Assembly: GCA_973895155.1 (NCBI GenBank) | Contig: OZ316897.1 | Location: 23,560,001 to 23,624,000 of the forward strand | DNA length: 64,000 nucleotides | Reading direction: 5' to 3' | From: Marsupella aquatica | Taxonomy: Eukaryota > Marchantiophyta | Shown: positions 11,101 to 21,849 of the stretch, piece by piece | How the letters are laid out: each line of letters starts with the position of its first letter | How positions within the stretch are numbered: the stretch's first letter is position 1 | The notes under the pieces: model-generated | Told to the model about the DNA's origin: nothing | What the model saw: the letters and a program-made list of their open reading frames with translations, nothing else | The model's database searches: none | Made by a program: the position numbers and the translations under genes

Positions 11101-12089
11101 ACTCTCTTCATCTTGGGCTGCTGACACACTGAACAATTTTCTAACTTGGCATTCTCACCCCTAAAGAGCATGCAACCTTTCTCATAGAGAGGGATTCTCT
11201 CATAATCCAAGCCAAGCTTTCTCAATAGCTGCTTTGCAGCATATAAGTTCTTGGGCAGATTATGCTCTGCAGGCATACCATGCTCCCCCATCAAAGACAA
11301 CAATGCATTCACTCCTTTGTTTGAGAATCCATGGCCATGACAGATGTTCAGCAGAAGCAACATGAATGACACAACATCTATTTTGCTGCGTGGGAACAAA
11401 GGTTGCATTGCTGCATCTAAAGATAACTATGCAGGATCAGTCTCCACAGGAGTTTCAGAGGTTTCAAGGGGGTTTACAGGATGGGCACCTTCTTCACTCT
11501 CATCATCCCCAAGTACAAAATCCAAGTCAAAATGGTCCTGATCATCTAGTTCATGTTCAGGGGATTCTTCACTGGTTCTCAGCAACGTTTCTTCTAGTAG
11601 AGCCCTGATATGTTCTTCGACATCTATAGTTGGATGTTCTTGAACATCCACAGTTGGATACTCTGGAACATCCACAGTTGGATACTCTGGAACGTCTACA
11701 AATAAATGTTCTTCAACATCTATAGTTGGTTGTTGTGCACAGGTTGCCTGCTGAAGGTTTGCTACCCTCAATGCCTCAGAGCCATGTTGTGACATGTAGT
11801 TAGCACCCCACTCTTCATCAGAAGAGTCTTGTCCCTCTCCCACCCACACTCGACATGCAGGGTACCGACCATGTTTAATAAGGTGCAGTCTAGCAGTATT
11901 CCGATTAGTCCTATAATTCCCTTTGCAATTCACACAAGGGCAGTACATCTTATGGTCCCCACTCTTGTGGCAGGCCTTCTGTTCTCGAACCCACAAAGCA
12001 TCATCACGATGTTGTACTCTAGCTGGATGGAAGAGCGGCAACTTTGGAGTTCTACCCACACCTAACGTATTTTGTGGCAATTGTGCCAT
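8129..12089 (-). pseudogene. TNP2/TNPD-type CACTA transposase gene, decayed
   Basis: Read from ATG 12089 downwards. About 12089-11800 encodes the Transpos_assoc zinc-binding start (HKMYCPCVNCKG), followed by Asp/Glu-rich repeats (YPTVDVPE, 11750-11600). About 11408-10205 encodes the Transposase_21 core (FSNKGVNALLSLM.., LGLDYERIPLYEKGCMLF, CVICG, KVHGVKR). After a GT..AG intron, 9998-9085 gives LDPMHCEKNLAHNIV and the DUF4218 region (LQVRQHLW; MYPIERNLKVLKGYVRNKARPE). After another intron, about 8997-8129 gives the DUF4216 region (NYGSLRKEVILFKGKW) and a basic tail. Damage: in-frame TAG at 11427-11429 and 9222-9224, and a frameshift near 8577. The product cuts and joins CACTA ends together with a TNPA-type protein. 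Order and strand fit the accessory gene downstream. Confidence 0.85.
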
Positions 12090-12673
12090 GCTAGCTTGAT
12101 TGAAATTGTATTCAAACTATGATTTTCAAACTGAATCAGTGTGACATGCATACAAAATTGGGCCTACCGTCACAGTTGTACAACCGATGCCAACCACAGT
12201 CCAATTGCTCAAACCCACAGAGCCCAATTTCTCAAATCCACTGTAGTGGGGCACCGTCTCCTTCTTGCATACAAATAGAGCATCACATACAGTGTCATCA
12301 GAATGATACTATGAACGTAAATCTCTGTGCCTTCATCATTTCCAGTATTTGTTTGCCTATTAGGAATGTGAGCAGACAGGTCTAGAATAAGTAACGTTTG
12401 TGACATCAGTGACAAATTTACAAGTGAAGTTTAGACATCACACTCAAAGCACATGCATGAAAATCGGAATCCTACCCTGGAAAAGATAGTAAAGTTGATT
12501 TCTCAAAATTAATTGCCTCAATCCGCAATGCACTGTCGTAGAGTGTGTATACATGAGGAGTTCATCAAACTGCATATAAATAGTTCACATGTTTTAGCAC
12601 TCTGAAAATTGTTTAAGTCCACGTGAAACCATCAAAAAGCTCTATCTCAAGTTTGTGTTCCATCCAGCCTCAA
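12090..12673. other. No gene seen: gap between the transposase gene and the PHD frame
   Basis: This is AT-rich sequence between the ATG of the transposase gene and the stop of the PHD frame, both on the minus strand. It could hold the 3' end or terminator of the PHD transcript and the transposase promoter. No motif stands out. Confidence 0.3.
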
Positions 12674-13288
12674 TCAAATCCAAGATATGTGGCTCCTAGC
12701 AGGAGTGCCTAGTGTAGGGTCAATGTCATGGTCAGGACAGTAAAACATCCCCTTCTTGGGCTGCCCATGCGCTGAGTGATCCCAAATTGTTCGATCATGG
12801 GCAAATCCCCTCTGCTGGATAAACAACAGGCAGTCCTTGTGCCATGCCTTAGGACACCTCATGCACTGAACCAAAAAGCCATTAGCCCCATCATTGGGCC
12901 CCTGTCCACAAGTAAGACAAATATGGAGTCCACATGATGCTATGCCAGGAACCAAACACTGCCGACAGTAAAACCGGGCACAGAGAGGGTCTGGACATTT
13001 TCTTACCTCTTCACCAATTTTTCCAGACACATGGCACTTAAAGCAAGAATGTTCATCATTCTTGCAATCAACACAAAGCCATTCTCCAACATGGCCATCA
13101 GCCAGGGATATAGTTGGGCATAGCCATTGCTGTCCCAAAGGACAGGAAACATTCTTATGGAAATGTCGGTGGCAAGGCCCATCACAAACAATGAGATCCC
13201 CTCCCTCATCACAAATCGCACATACATGTGGACTATTTTGGTTAATCTCAATGTCTGAATATAAGGCCAATTGAGGTGCTTGAGAGAT
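12674..13288 (-). CDS. EDM2-like tandem PHD-finger domain protein (exon or captured fragment)
   Basis: A 204-codon open frame has no in-frame ATG near its start, so it is an internal exon or a captured fragment. It reads CAICDEGGDLIVCDG..CHRHFH (first PHD), then WLCVDCKN..CFKCHV (second zinc module), then CLTCGQG..CMRCPKAWHKDC (third), then FYCPDHDIDPTLGTPARSH. The order, spacing and final 'H.IDP.LGTP.R.HI' closely follow the PHD region of Arabidopsis EDM2 and its paralogs, which bind histone H3 and control heterochromatic introns and transposons. The methyltransferase-like part that follows in EDM2 is absent here. The frame is intact although the adjacent transposase gene has stops. It has the same strand as the transposon genes and lies between the transposase gene and the element's subterminal repeats, so it appears to be cargo of the CACTA element. 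Upstream exons are uncertain (a possible one is at 13940-14080). Confidence 0.7.
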   Translation of the reverse strand: MSQAPQLALYSDIEINQNSPHVCAICDEGGDLIVCDGPCHRHFHKNVSCPLGQQWLCPTISLADGHVGEWLCVDCKNDEHSCFKCHVSGKIGEEVRKCPDPLCARFYCRQCLVPGIASCGLHICLTCGQGPNDGANGFLVQCMRCPKAWHKDCLLFIQQRGFAHDRTIWDHSAHGQPKKGMFYCPDHDIDPTLGTPARSHISWI

Positions 13289-14400
13289 TCACCTCTGCAA
13301 CGATTCATGGCCTTCTGCTTATTGCGAGCCATGGTCCTGCACACTCAGACCCTACATCAGATTGTGAAACAAGAAGGAATAACAGGGTGCAACATGACAC
13401 AAAAGAATGAGGGTGCAACATAAAATATGACATGTAACCACAAGGGAGCAGCATAAACCAATGCTTTATGGATGGCAAAGCACTAGGACTGAGCAACGCA
13501 AATAACCTTGGCCTATGATTGGAAGCAATCACAAATATTGCAACCTGTATGCCTTCGCCTGCTGTCCAGCAGTGCTCACTCACCCTGCCTTTTTTAAATC
13601 TGTAAGGGCAACACAGAACAAATAGCAATTGAGTTTCAGCAAAGCATTGGTTCTCAAGTTTTAAAATGGACAGACTTGTTTCATTGTCTGCCTTGTGCGC
13701 AGCAGGCTAGGACCGATCAGGGCAAATAATTTATATATTCAAGTAGTGAGAGCTACAAAATTTGCTGGGACAGTTTTCTAGTTCTGGATCCTGCTACGCT
13801 TTATATACAGCAGCAACCTGAATTCGATTTTTATAGACCAGCTTTTCACCACGGCTACGACTTCAAAACAATCACACAATGAAATCATGTAGAGGCATGA
13901 AGTAAACATGGGTCAAGGCTGTGAATAAAGTTCTCACCTTGTCCCTGCATAGCATCGGGAAATTCTACCCAGAGTCTAAAGCGGGAGATACCCAGGCGAT
14001 GATCCATCCCAAGTTGCGTCAGGTCTAGGAAGGTTAGTACTCTCCTAATGTGACAAGACTTCTTCTGGATCATTCTCTGTAACAAAATTTATTTGTTTGA
14101 AGTAAACGACTGAAATCATTTGATGGCAAATTCTCCATTTGGACTCTGTGGACAGTGGGGTATAATTTTGTAAGACATTCATTGCCAAACTCCATGAACT
14201 TACTAGTAGATTCTATGTTCAATTAGACAGCATTAAACAGACCAGCCTTCCACTCAGACAGAAACAATCCTGGCCCACTCAAGCATTAAACAGGGTCGAT
14301 CTTGTCCTTCCCGTGTACGCCTCAATGCTTATTGTATGTCATTCTAACAACATTCTTCATTTGTTTACTCAAAGGATTCTACTATTGGACGAGAGCATCA
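13289..14400. other. Upstream of the PHD frame; possible minor exon at about 13940-14080
   Basis: On the minus strand a segment at about 14080-13940 lies between an AG acceptor (TTTTGTTACAG) and a GT donor (ACAAG/GTGAG). It reads HIRRVLTFLDLTQLGMDHRL, then GISRFRLWVEF. It could be an upstream exon of the PHD gene, but I see no match to EDM2. The remainder has no recognisable feature. Confidence 0.25.
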
Positions 14401-14880
14401 CGAAAGGAGCAGATATAAGTAAAGTTGGTGGTAGCTGATGATGAATGATCGACTGATGTTATAATCCAAGGCAATGACAAAAAAATCGATCGTCTCCGAC
14501 GAGAATTGGGTCTCATGGAAAAGGGCATGGTTTATGTGAAGGGACTATTAGAAAAATAGGTTCTCATAATTTTGGTGACAAGTTCAGGCAGAAGGTGGCT
14601 TTTAGAATTATAGATTTATCCACTTCAACTTATGCACACCATATGAGAGGGGACGACTATCTAAGGTTGTGCAGAACTCCTGCCAAGGACATGAGCACAT
14701 TTTTGTTCAATTTGGCGTTGGAACTCAAGCAGTACCATTCAGAGGGAAAATGACAATCAAACAATTGATAGGGACTGTCGGAAATCAACAGCAGACAGAA
14801 TGGAAAACTCGGAAGAACTGGTGCAACCTCGAGCAGTCACAGAGAGAGCTCTAGAGAGGGACCGAGAGGTTGAGGTAATA
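14401..14880 (+). pseudogene. Unrecognised decayed reading-frame fragment
   Basis: The plus strand keeps protein-like stretches in two frames, e.g. KIDRLRRELGLMEKGMVYVK and then, shifted, FRIIDLSTSTYAHHMRGDDY. This looks like an old coding fragment of a mobile element. No family is recognised. Confidence 0.2.
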
Positions 14881-15049
14881 GTCTCGTGGCAATCGAAGGG
14901 TTCGGAACCTAACATAGCAGACACAAAAAATGTATGCTAAGCAGGAGGAGAAACAGAGCAATAGAGCAACATAGCAAGAAGGCAGGGGTAGCATGGCAAA
15001 AGGAAAGAGTAAATTGAAACTATGAAACATAGCCAGATTGAAGGGGAAG

Positions 15050-15300
15050 AAGCGCACAACCTCTTGCAGCTCCCGTTTCTCTTCCCGTAGCTCCTGATGT
15101 AACCTCCCGTAGCTCCCGCAACACGCTGACGAACGGTGAGACCTCCTGCAGCTCTTCCCGCAGATCCTGCCTGCTGTCACCTCCCGAAGCTCCACCAATG
15201 TGACCTCCCGCAACTCCACCACTCCTCTGTAGCTTAGTTATCCCCAATCATAGCTTGCAGCTCCTTCCCAATGAACCCTTACTAAACTACTCCTCGCAGC
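15050..15300. repeat. Degenerate minisatellite, CTCCCGYAGCTCC type
   Basis: About ten imperfect copies of a 13-25-bp CCTCCCGYAGCTCC-like unit occur in irregular spacing. The open frames across it on the minus strand (Arg/Glu/Val-rich) are repeat translations, not genes. Confidence 0.45.
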
Positions 15301-15929
15301 CGAGCTTGCAGCTTATGACCCGCAGGTTATCACCAATCATAGCTCGTCGCCCTTCGCTGAGGTAGCCTCCCGCAGCTCCTTCGTAATGTATTGTCCCAAG
15401 TCTCCTCCTCACCCACTGGTTATCATCGATCGCACGTCGTCGCCCTTTGCAGCTTTCTGAGACATATAGCTCCAACGTTAACGCCAAATGCTCCGCAATG
15501 TTGCGCGACACTGCAACAATGGATTGGAGCTCTTCCGTGGTAGTAGCTCCCAAGTCCTACCGGCTCACCCTAAGCTTTCCTACTCCCCTGACCGCGCGCA
15601 GCACCCTGATACAGTTTGTGGGAAGAAACGGAGTGCGCACTCCACAAAGCTGTCTCAACTCGCAACTGAACTCAAATGCGCCCCGCACTCCATGCACATT
15701 GCCCACCGCCACATTCCTTTGATGAAAACGCGCACCTCAACTACAAAAACCCTACATTTCACAACTTGTGCTCGACTCGACATTTGCCGTTGTGCACCTC
15801 CAATGTAGATTTGTCGACCACTTATGTTCCGAGGGCCTACTACAAGAACGCGGGAATTGGAGCACGATGTTGATTGTATGATCCAGGGTGTGATCTCAGC
15901 CGTTGGCACTTGTGTAGGTGCCAAAAATC
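15301..15929. other. No gene seen
   Basis: Mixed-composition sequence. Overlapping short frames on both strands lack any recognisable domain or consistent codon pattern. Confidence 0.3.
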
Positions 15930-16010
15930 TAATACCTCTCCACTAGGTTGGACAATTTAATACCTCTCCACTAGGTTATAAACTTAATACCTCTCCATTA
16001 TTGGTTTGCA
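15930..16010. repeat. Short tandem repeat, three copies of a ~28-bp unit
   Basis: AATACCTCTCCACTAGG occurs three times (the last diverged) with 27-28-bp spacing. A flanking GTGTAGGTGCCAA occurs on both sides (near 15912 and 16073). Confidence 0.6.
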
Positions 16011-16569
16011 AAAAACCCAATGAAGGTTATGGTATATCCAATTTAAAGAGAGCCCTAAAGGTCATGGCTGTTTGTGTAGGTGCCAACAAGAATGTTAAGG
16101 ACGCATGTTATATGTAAAAAATGATGCCTGCAATATAAAAGGTCCTTTTGGACCAAGGGAAAACCTTGGTTTTCTAACTTGGTGCTCTAGAGTTATGGCT
16201 AAAAATCACATTGACCCTAAACCCATAAGCTGCCCCTCATTTAAACAAATTAATCCTTCATGGGAGGTGAGGGTGTTGTGGATTACATTAGTGTAATTAA
16301 CTATGTACCGGCCATGGTTTTTGAGTGATTATTATTAGTCTCACCATATGATAGTGATACTCATCCAAATGTTAGCATTTAATAGCTTTCCACTCGTGAC
16401 TCAATTGAGAGAAACCTCAAGAGAAACCCTCAGTCATGACTCAAGCACATTTATAGGGCAACTATTAGTTTCATATAGACATATGTATAGTATGTGTACT
16501 TTTGTACATGCCCTTGCCAACACCCTCGTCTAGGGCCCACTTCACGGGCCCCTTACATGCTACATGACC
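16011..16569. other. No gene seen; AT-rich sequence
   Basis: Nothing is recognisable apart from the second copy of GTGTAGGTGCCAA near 16073. It leads into the subterminal repeat region of the CACTA element. Confidence 0.3.
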
Positions 16570-17310
16570 ACTACATATGAGGCTATGTTGTCTAAGAGTT
16601 TTTGAGAGCATTACACCAAAGCATTAACAAGTGAGCCTTCCCATGACTATATGACCTCCAATATGCCAACATTAATGGTTTCCAATATGACAGCGTGAGT
16701 GACCCCATGTTTAATCCTCAGATTGAAGCACCATTTAATTCAAATGACCCAATGAACTCCCTTGTACCTCCAAAGAGAACCCCCCAATAGCCTTTGTAAA
16801 GACCACATTTCCAGTCATTTGGTACTTCTGACTTCTAGTATGACAACCAAGATTACCCTAATTTGAGGTGTTTTCATTAATGACCACATATGCAGTCAAT
16901 TGCTCCAAATGACCTCCAATATGACTACCAAGATGACCCTTATTGTAGTCATTGGCATTAATGACAGATATTATGTGAAAATGACCCAATAAAGAGTATA
17001 CTGCCTCTCAGAGTGCCCCCTTACAATTCCTTTGAGATTTAATAGAATATATCCAAAATCCAAATGTTGGCACAAACATGACATAGTTATATAGAAGGAC
17101 ATAGTCTTCCACTAGTATTGCACTATATCTCTCTTGGAGAGACAAAAAAATAATTTGTTTGCCTTTGGAACGGATGGTATGCATGCATGGTGATACTTTT
17201 GGCAAATCACTCCAAAGTTGTATGACTTGGGAGTGATTTTCCCCAATGTTGGATCATCCCTTAAGTAATTGCAAAAACATGGCTCCAAAGTGCTCATGGT
17301 GCAACTAGTG

Positions 17311-20210
17311 GTTGGAGAATAGTGGGTATAGTACCCCGCACCTTGTGGAGTGGTTGCCACCTTCATGTAGGGACCCATGGCACACTAGGGCCACATTAAG
17401 CTCCTAGACCCAAAAGGGTCATTTTTTATGGTCCATAATGACACCATGAGGGACCTCTATCATGACCCCATATGGAGTCATTTGGCACAAATGACTTCCA
17501 AACGGACGGCCAAAATGACCCTTACTGCAGTCTTTGGCATTAATGACACACTATTCCTCCAAAATGACCCAATGAAGATTACAACACCTACTCACAATGC
17601 CCCGACACTATTCATATGCAAAATGGAGTATTCCCCATCCAAATACCGGCACAAACATGACACAATTACATCACAAGATGACAACCTTCCATTGGTGTTG
17701 CGCTACTTCTTGGAGAGACAAAAAAATGGCTCCATTTGCGTTTGGATACGGTGGTATGCATCCATGGTGACACTTTTGGAAAATCACTCCAAAGTCGTAT
17801 GACTTGGGAGTGATTTCCCCAAGGGTGCATCATGCATTAAGTAAACGCAAAAACATGTGTCCAAAGTGTTTATGTCGCAACTAGTGGTTGGACAATGATG
17901 AGTATAGTGTCCCGCACCTAGTGGAGAATTTCTCACCTCTATGTGGGGCCACATGGCACTCTAGGGCCCACCTTCAACCCCTAGCCCCAAATTGGTCATT
18001 TGTGCTTCTGTTTAATGACTGCATGGGGGACCACACAAATGACCCTATTTGTAGTCATTGGCACTTATGACACAACTTTGCGCAAAAATGACCCAATGGG
18101 GGCCATAGTACCTCCAAAGAGAGCCCGCTTTAGATTCCTTGGAAGGTCTGAATATTCCTCTTCTCTAAACCCGCACCCACACCATACCAGGAAGCACGAC
18201 TCCCCTGCCCATTCCATTGGTGCAACACTACCTCTTGGAGAACCAAAAAACAACTTTTATTTGCCTTTGGATGGGATGGTATACATCCATGGTTGCACTT
18301 TTGGCAAATCACTCCAAAGTCGTACGACTTGGGAGTGATTTCCCCAAAGGTGCATCATGTCTCAAGTAAACGCAAAAACATGTGTCCAAAGTGTTTATGT
18401 CACAACTAGTGGTTGGACAATGATGAGTATAGTGTCTCGCACCCAATGGAGGGGTTCTCACCTCTATGTGGGGCCCCATGGCACTCTAGGGCCCACCTCA
18501 AGCCCCTAGCCCCAAACTGGTCATTTGTGCTTTTCCTTAATGACTGCATAAGGGACCCCTCAAATGACCACAAATCGAGTCATTAGACTGATATGACACT
18601 CCATATGACAGTTTTAATGACCCTACTTTTAGTCATTGGCATTTATGACGGGCCATTGCTCACATATGACCCAATAAAGGCCCTAGTACCTCCAACTAGA
18701 GCCAACTCTAGATTCTTTGCAAGATTGGAATATTCCTCTTTGCTAAACCCGCACCCACACCATACTGAGAAGCACGACTCCCCTGCCCATTCCATTGGTG
18801 CATCACTACCTCTTGGAGAACCAAAAAACAACTTTTATTTGCCTTTGGATGGGATGGTATACATCCATGGTTGCACTTTTGGCAAATCACTCCAAAGTCG
18901 TACGACTTGGGAGTGATTTCCCCAAAGGTGCATCATGTCTCAAGTAAACGCAAAAACATGTGTCCAAAGTGTTTATGTCACAACTAGTGGTTGGACAATG
19001 ATGAGTATAGTGTCCCGCACCCAATGGAGGGGTTCTCACCTCTATGTGGGGCCCCATGGCACTCTAGGGCCCACCTCAAGCCCCTAGCTCCAAATTGGTC
19101 ATTTGTGCTTTTCCTTAATGACTGCATAAGGGACCCCTCAAATGACCACAAATCGAGTCATTAGACTGATATGACACTCCATATGACAGTTTTAATGACC
19201 CTACTTTTAGTCATTGGCATTTATGACAGGCCATTGCTCACATATGACCCAATAAAGGCCCTAGTACCTCCAACTAGAGCCAACTCTAGATTCTTTGCAA
19301 GATTGGAATATTCCTCTTCGCTAAACCCGCACCCACACCATACTGAGAAGCACGACTCCCCTGCCCATTCCATTGGTGCATCACTACCTCTTGGAGAACC
19401 AAAAAACAACTTTTATTTGCCTTTGGATGTGATGGTATGCATGCATGGTGACACTTTTGGAAAATCACTCCAAAGTCATACGACTTGGGAGTGATTTCCC
19501 CAAAGGTGCATCATGCCTTAAGTAAACGCAAAAATATGTGTCCAAAGTGTTTATGTCGCAACTAGTGGTTGGACAATGATGAGTATAGTGTCCCGCACCT
19601 AGTGGAGGGGTTCTCACCTCTATGTGGGGCCCCATGGCACTCTAGGGCCCATCTCCAGCCCCTAGCCCCAAACTGGTCATTTGTGCTTGTGTTTAATGAC
19701 TGCATGAGGGACCACACAAATGACCACAAGTCTCGTCACTTGACTCATATGACATACCATATGACAGTTTAATGACTCTACTTGTAGTCATTGGCATTAT
19801 GACACAAATTTGTCTAAAAATGACCCAATAAAGATTACACTACATCCTTCATTGCTCTGTCACTATTCATTTGCAAAATAGAATATTCCCCATACAAACA
19901 AAGGCACAAACATGACACAATTACAACAAAGGATGGCAACCTTCCATTGGTATTGCCCTACTTCTTGGAGAGACAAAAAAGTTTCATTTGCCTTTGGATA
20001 CGATAGTATGCGCACATCTATATATGGTGACAGTTCTGGAAAATCACTCCAAAGGTGTATGACTTGGGAGTGATTTCCCCAAAGCTAGGTGCATCATGCC
20101 TAAAGTAAATGCAAGACATGTGTTCAAATTGCTAATCCGCAACTAGTGGGAGGACAATGATGAGTATTATGTCCCGCACTTAGTGGAAGGGTTATCAACC
20201 ATATCAATGA
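17311..20210. repeat. Tandem array, about 578-bp unit, five to six copies
   Basis: The anchor GACAATGATGAGTATAGTG, with small variants, occurs near 17311, 17887, 18412, 18990, 19568 and 20150, giving spacings of 576, 525, 578, 578 and about 582 bp. The copies starting at 18412 and 18990 are nearly identical. The first and last are diverged, as expected for unequal crossing-over. Each unit contains several AATGAC/GTCATT motifs and an 'AAATCACTCCAAAG..GACTTGGGAGTGATTT' inverted pair. It lies in the subterminal part of the CACTA element. Confidence 0.8.
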
Positions 20211-20269
20211 CTCTACAATTATGACCGGTGTCTGGAATGACTATTGAGTATTTTAATTTTCATATCTCT

Positions 20270-20700
20270 TGGGTTCTTTAATGACTCTATAAATAGTCAT
20301 TTATGCAATAAGTCCATAATGACTGTATGTTATTGTAAACATTGAATATCGTAATTTTTAGATTGACCCTATATTTAGTCATTTATGCGACAAGTCCATA
20401 ATGACAGTATGTTATTGTAAACACCGATATATCCTAATTTCAAGAATGACTATGGAATTAGTCATTTATGAGAGAAGTCCATAATGACAGTATGTTCTTG
20501 TAAACACTGATATGTCCTAATTTCAAGATTGACCTAGAGTTAGTCATTTATGAGAGAAGTCCATAATGACGGTATGTTCTTGTAAACACTGATATGTCCT
20601 AATTTCAAGATTGACCCTAGAGTTTGTCATTTATGGGAGGAGTCCATAATGACAATATGTTGTTGTAAACACTAATATATTCTCATTTTCAGATTGACCC
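20270..20700. repeat. Tandem array, 83-bp unit, five copies
   Basis: AGTCCATAATGAC occurs at 20310, 20393, 20475, 20558 and 20641, so the period is 82-83 bp. Each unit has GTCATTTATG upstream and AATGAC downstream, i.e. one inverted pair of the subterminal motif per unit, plus a conserved TTGTAAACAC segment. It sits between the 578-bp array and the CACTA terminus. Confidence 0.8.
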
Positions 20701-21073
20701 TATATTTTGTCATTTAACACCGTTGGTTAAAATGACGGTAATACATTTTTTGTCATTTATCACCGTTGTCCAAAATGACCTAAATAGATTTTTGGTCATT
20801 TCTATCATTGTCTAGAGTGACTATAATGTTGCTAAACACTGAGTTATCATTGTTGTTATTATTTGCGTCATTTAAGACACGTGTCTAAATTGACCATTTA
20901 GGAAAATTGGGTCATTTTGGTCGCATCAGTCATTACAGACATTATACAAAATGACGCAAAAGTTAACATTTTGTCATTTTAGTCTATTGGTCATTGTGGA
21001 CAGTCATTCCCCTGTCATTCTTTTTGTGTCATTAGAAATTTTGGTCATTTATTCATCTCTGTCATTGGGTGAT

Positions 21074-21103
21074 TGGTCATAAAGGGCCCTGTTTTCTTCT
21101 AGT
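21074..21103 (-). repeat. CACTA terminal inverted repeat (right end of the transposon)
   Basis: The minus strand reads inward from 21103 as CACTAGAAGAAAACAGGG, then CCCTTTATGACC. This CACTAGAAGAAAA...GGGC..TTTA.GACC pattern is typical of plant CACTA ends. The three bases outside (CTA, 21104-21106) are the expected target-site duplication, but the partner end is not in the window. The disrupted target is a Copia reverse transcriptase frame that starts immediately outside. Confidence 0.85.
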
Positions 21104-21507
21104 GCTACTATCCATGATTTACTTGCGATTGTGACATTCTATGATCTTGAGTTAGATCAAATGGATGTAATGACTACTTTCTTGTATGGATTGCTTGATG
21201 TTGAGATTTATATGACTCAACCTCTAGGTTTTATTTACGAGAAGACCAGACACTTGGTGTGTAAGCTCTTGCGCTCGTTATACGGATTGAAGCAGAGTCC
21301 CAGACAATGAAATAAGTTGTTTGATTCCTTCATGTTGTCCCAAGGGTTCACGCGGAGTGAACATGATTGTTGTATTTACATGAAGTTAGGAGAATGATGG
21401 AGAATTGCTCACGCTTTGGTTACATTGTGTTGGCACTATATGTGGATGACATGCTGATCCTGGCTGAGAATAAGTCTGATGTTGCCCATTTGGAAGCAAT
21501 GTTGAGC
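21104..21507 (+). pseudogene. Copia reverse transcriptase fragment (disrupted by the CACTA end and a second Copia)
   Basis: The plus strand reads LELDQMDVMTTFLYGLLDVE, then KLLRSLYGLKQSPRQ, a TGA in place of the usual Trp, and then NKLFDSFMLSQGFTRSEH. After a frameshift it continues to LALYVDDMLILAENKSDVAH, with the catalytic YVDD at 21439-21450. This is the Ty1/Copia reverse transcriptase palm. Its start is cut by the CACTA terminus at 21103 and its end by the LTR of another Copia at 21508. It was the target of both insertions, so it is the oldest layer here. Confidence 0.85.
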
Positions 21508-21849
21508 TGTTGAGCATAGACGATATTCGTAACGGCAAGCCCATGAACCATCCAATGCACAAGAGTCGACACAGATAGATACGTGGTTCACCTCCACATG
21601 AGGCTACGTCCACGGGAACACACAAGAGCTTTACTGTACTCTAGGCCCACCGGCCATACCAAGCATCCACAGCACAAGCTCTCCCTATCTCTCAACTAGC
21701 TCCGTAACAATGAGCCTAAGTTCCACCAGGGTCTGGCATCAGCCTTGGCTATATACATAATAAAACTACCGCTAACATTAGCTAAGTCCTAACCCAAGTT
21801 AGCCTAACTGTAGTTAGCTCATGAGTCACAAGACGAGCAATATCTAACA
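21508..21849 (-). repeat. 3' LTR of the minus-strand Copia element (342 bp)
   Basis: On the minus strand it starts TGTTAGATATTG and ends CTATGCTCAACA, giving TG..CA borders. The purine tract AAGGGGGAGTT abuts it at 21850-21860, as expected for a Copia 3' LTR. A TATA-like TATGTATATAG lies inside. No second copy is in the window. Confidence 0.75.

Larger units (their letters stand above)
16570..21073. repeat. CACTA subterminal repeat region dense in AATGAC/GTCATT
   Basis: Over 4.5 kb the hexamer AATGAC and its complement GTCATT recur in direct and inverted orientation, about every 20-50 bp. They are densest next to the terminus (20700-21073), where runs such as GTCATTT..AAATGAC alternate. In En/Spm elements the TNPA-type protein binds many short subterminal motifs of this kind, so these are the likely binding sites of the protein encoded by the gene at 170-8030 (inference). 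The unusual length comes from tandem amplification (578-bp and 83-bp arrays, listed separately). Short open frames in this region are translations of the repeats and look non-coding. Confidence 0.6.
1..21103 (-). mobile_element. CACTA (En/Spm) DNA transposon, 5' part; other end lies left of the window
   Basis: The right edge reads, on the minus strand, CACTAGAAGAAAACAGGG, which is the standard terminal inverted repeat of plant CACTA elements. It abuts a Copia reverse transcriptase fragment at 21104. Inward lie subterminal repeats (about 16.6-21.08 kb), an EDM2-like PHD frame, a TNP2/TNPD-type transposase gene and a TNPA/Transposase_24-type gene, all on the minus strand in the order known for En/Spm. 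No second CACTA terminus was seen between 13 kb and 21 kb or in 1-3000, so I infer a single element longer than 16.4 kb after subtracting the nested insertion at 2994-7683. The transposase gene carries in-frame stops and a frameshift, so this copy is probably not autonomous. The left terminus and the matching 3-bp duplication (expected CTA) are outside the window. Confidence 0.8.

Noticed and set aside
15050-15250. Minus-strand frames with Arg/Glu/Val repeats (LREV-like)
   Set aside because: They are translations of a degenerate CTCCCGYAGCTCC minisatellite.
15930-16000. CACTAGG motifs as a possible second CACTA terminus
   Set aside because: They lack the following GAAGAAAA and occur in a short tandem repeat, so they do not mark an element end.
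18000-19494. 107-112-aa frames repeated every 578 bp
   Set aside because: They follow the tandem repeat, with no domain or codon evidence, in a CACTA subterminal region.
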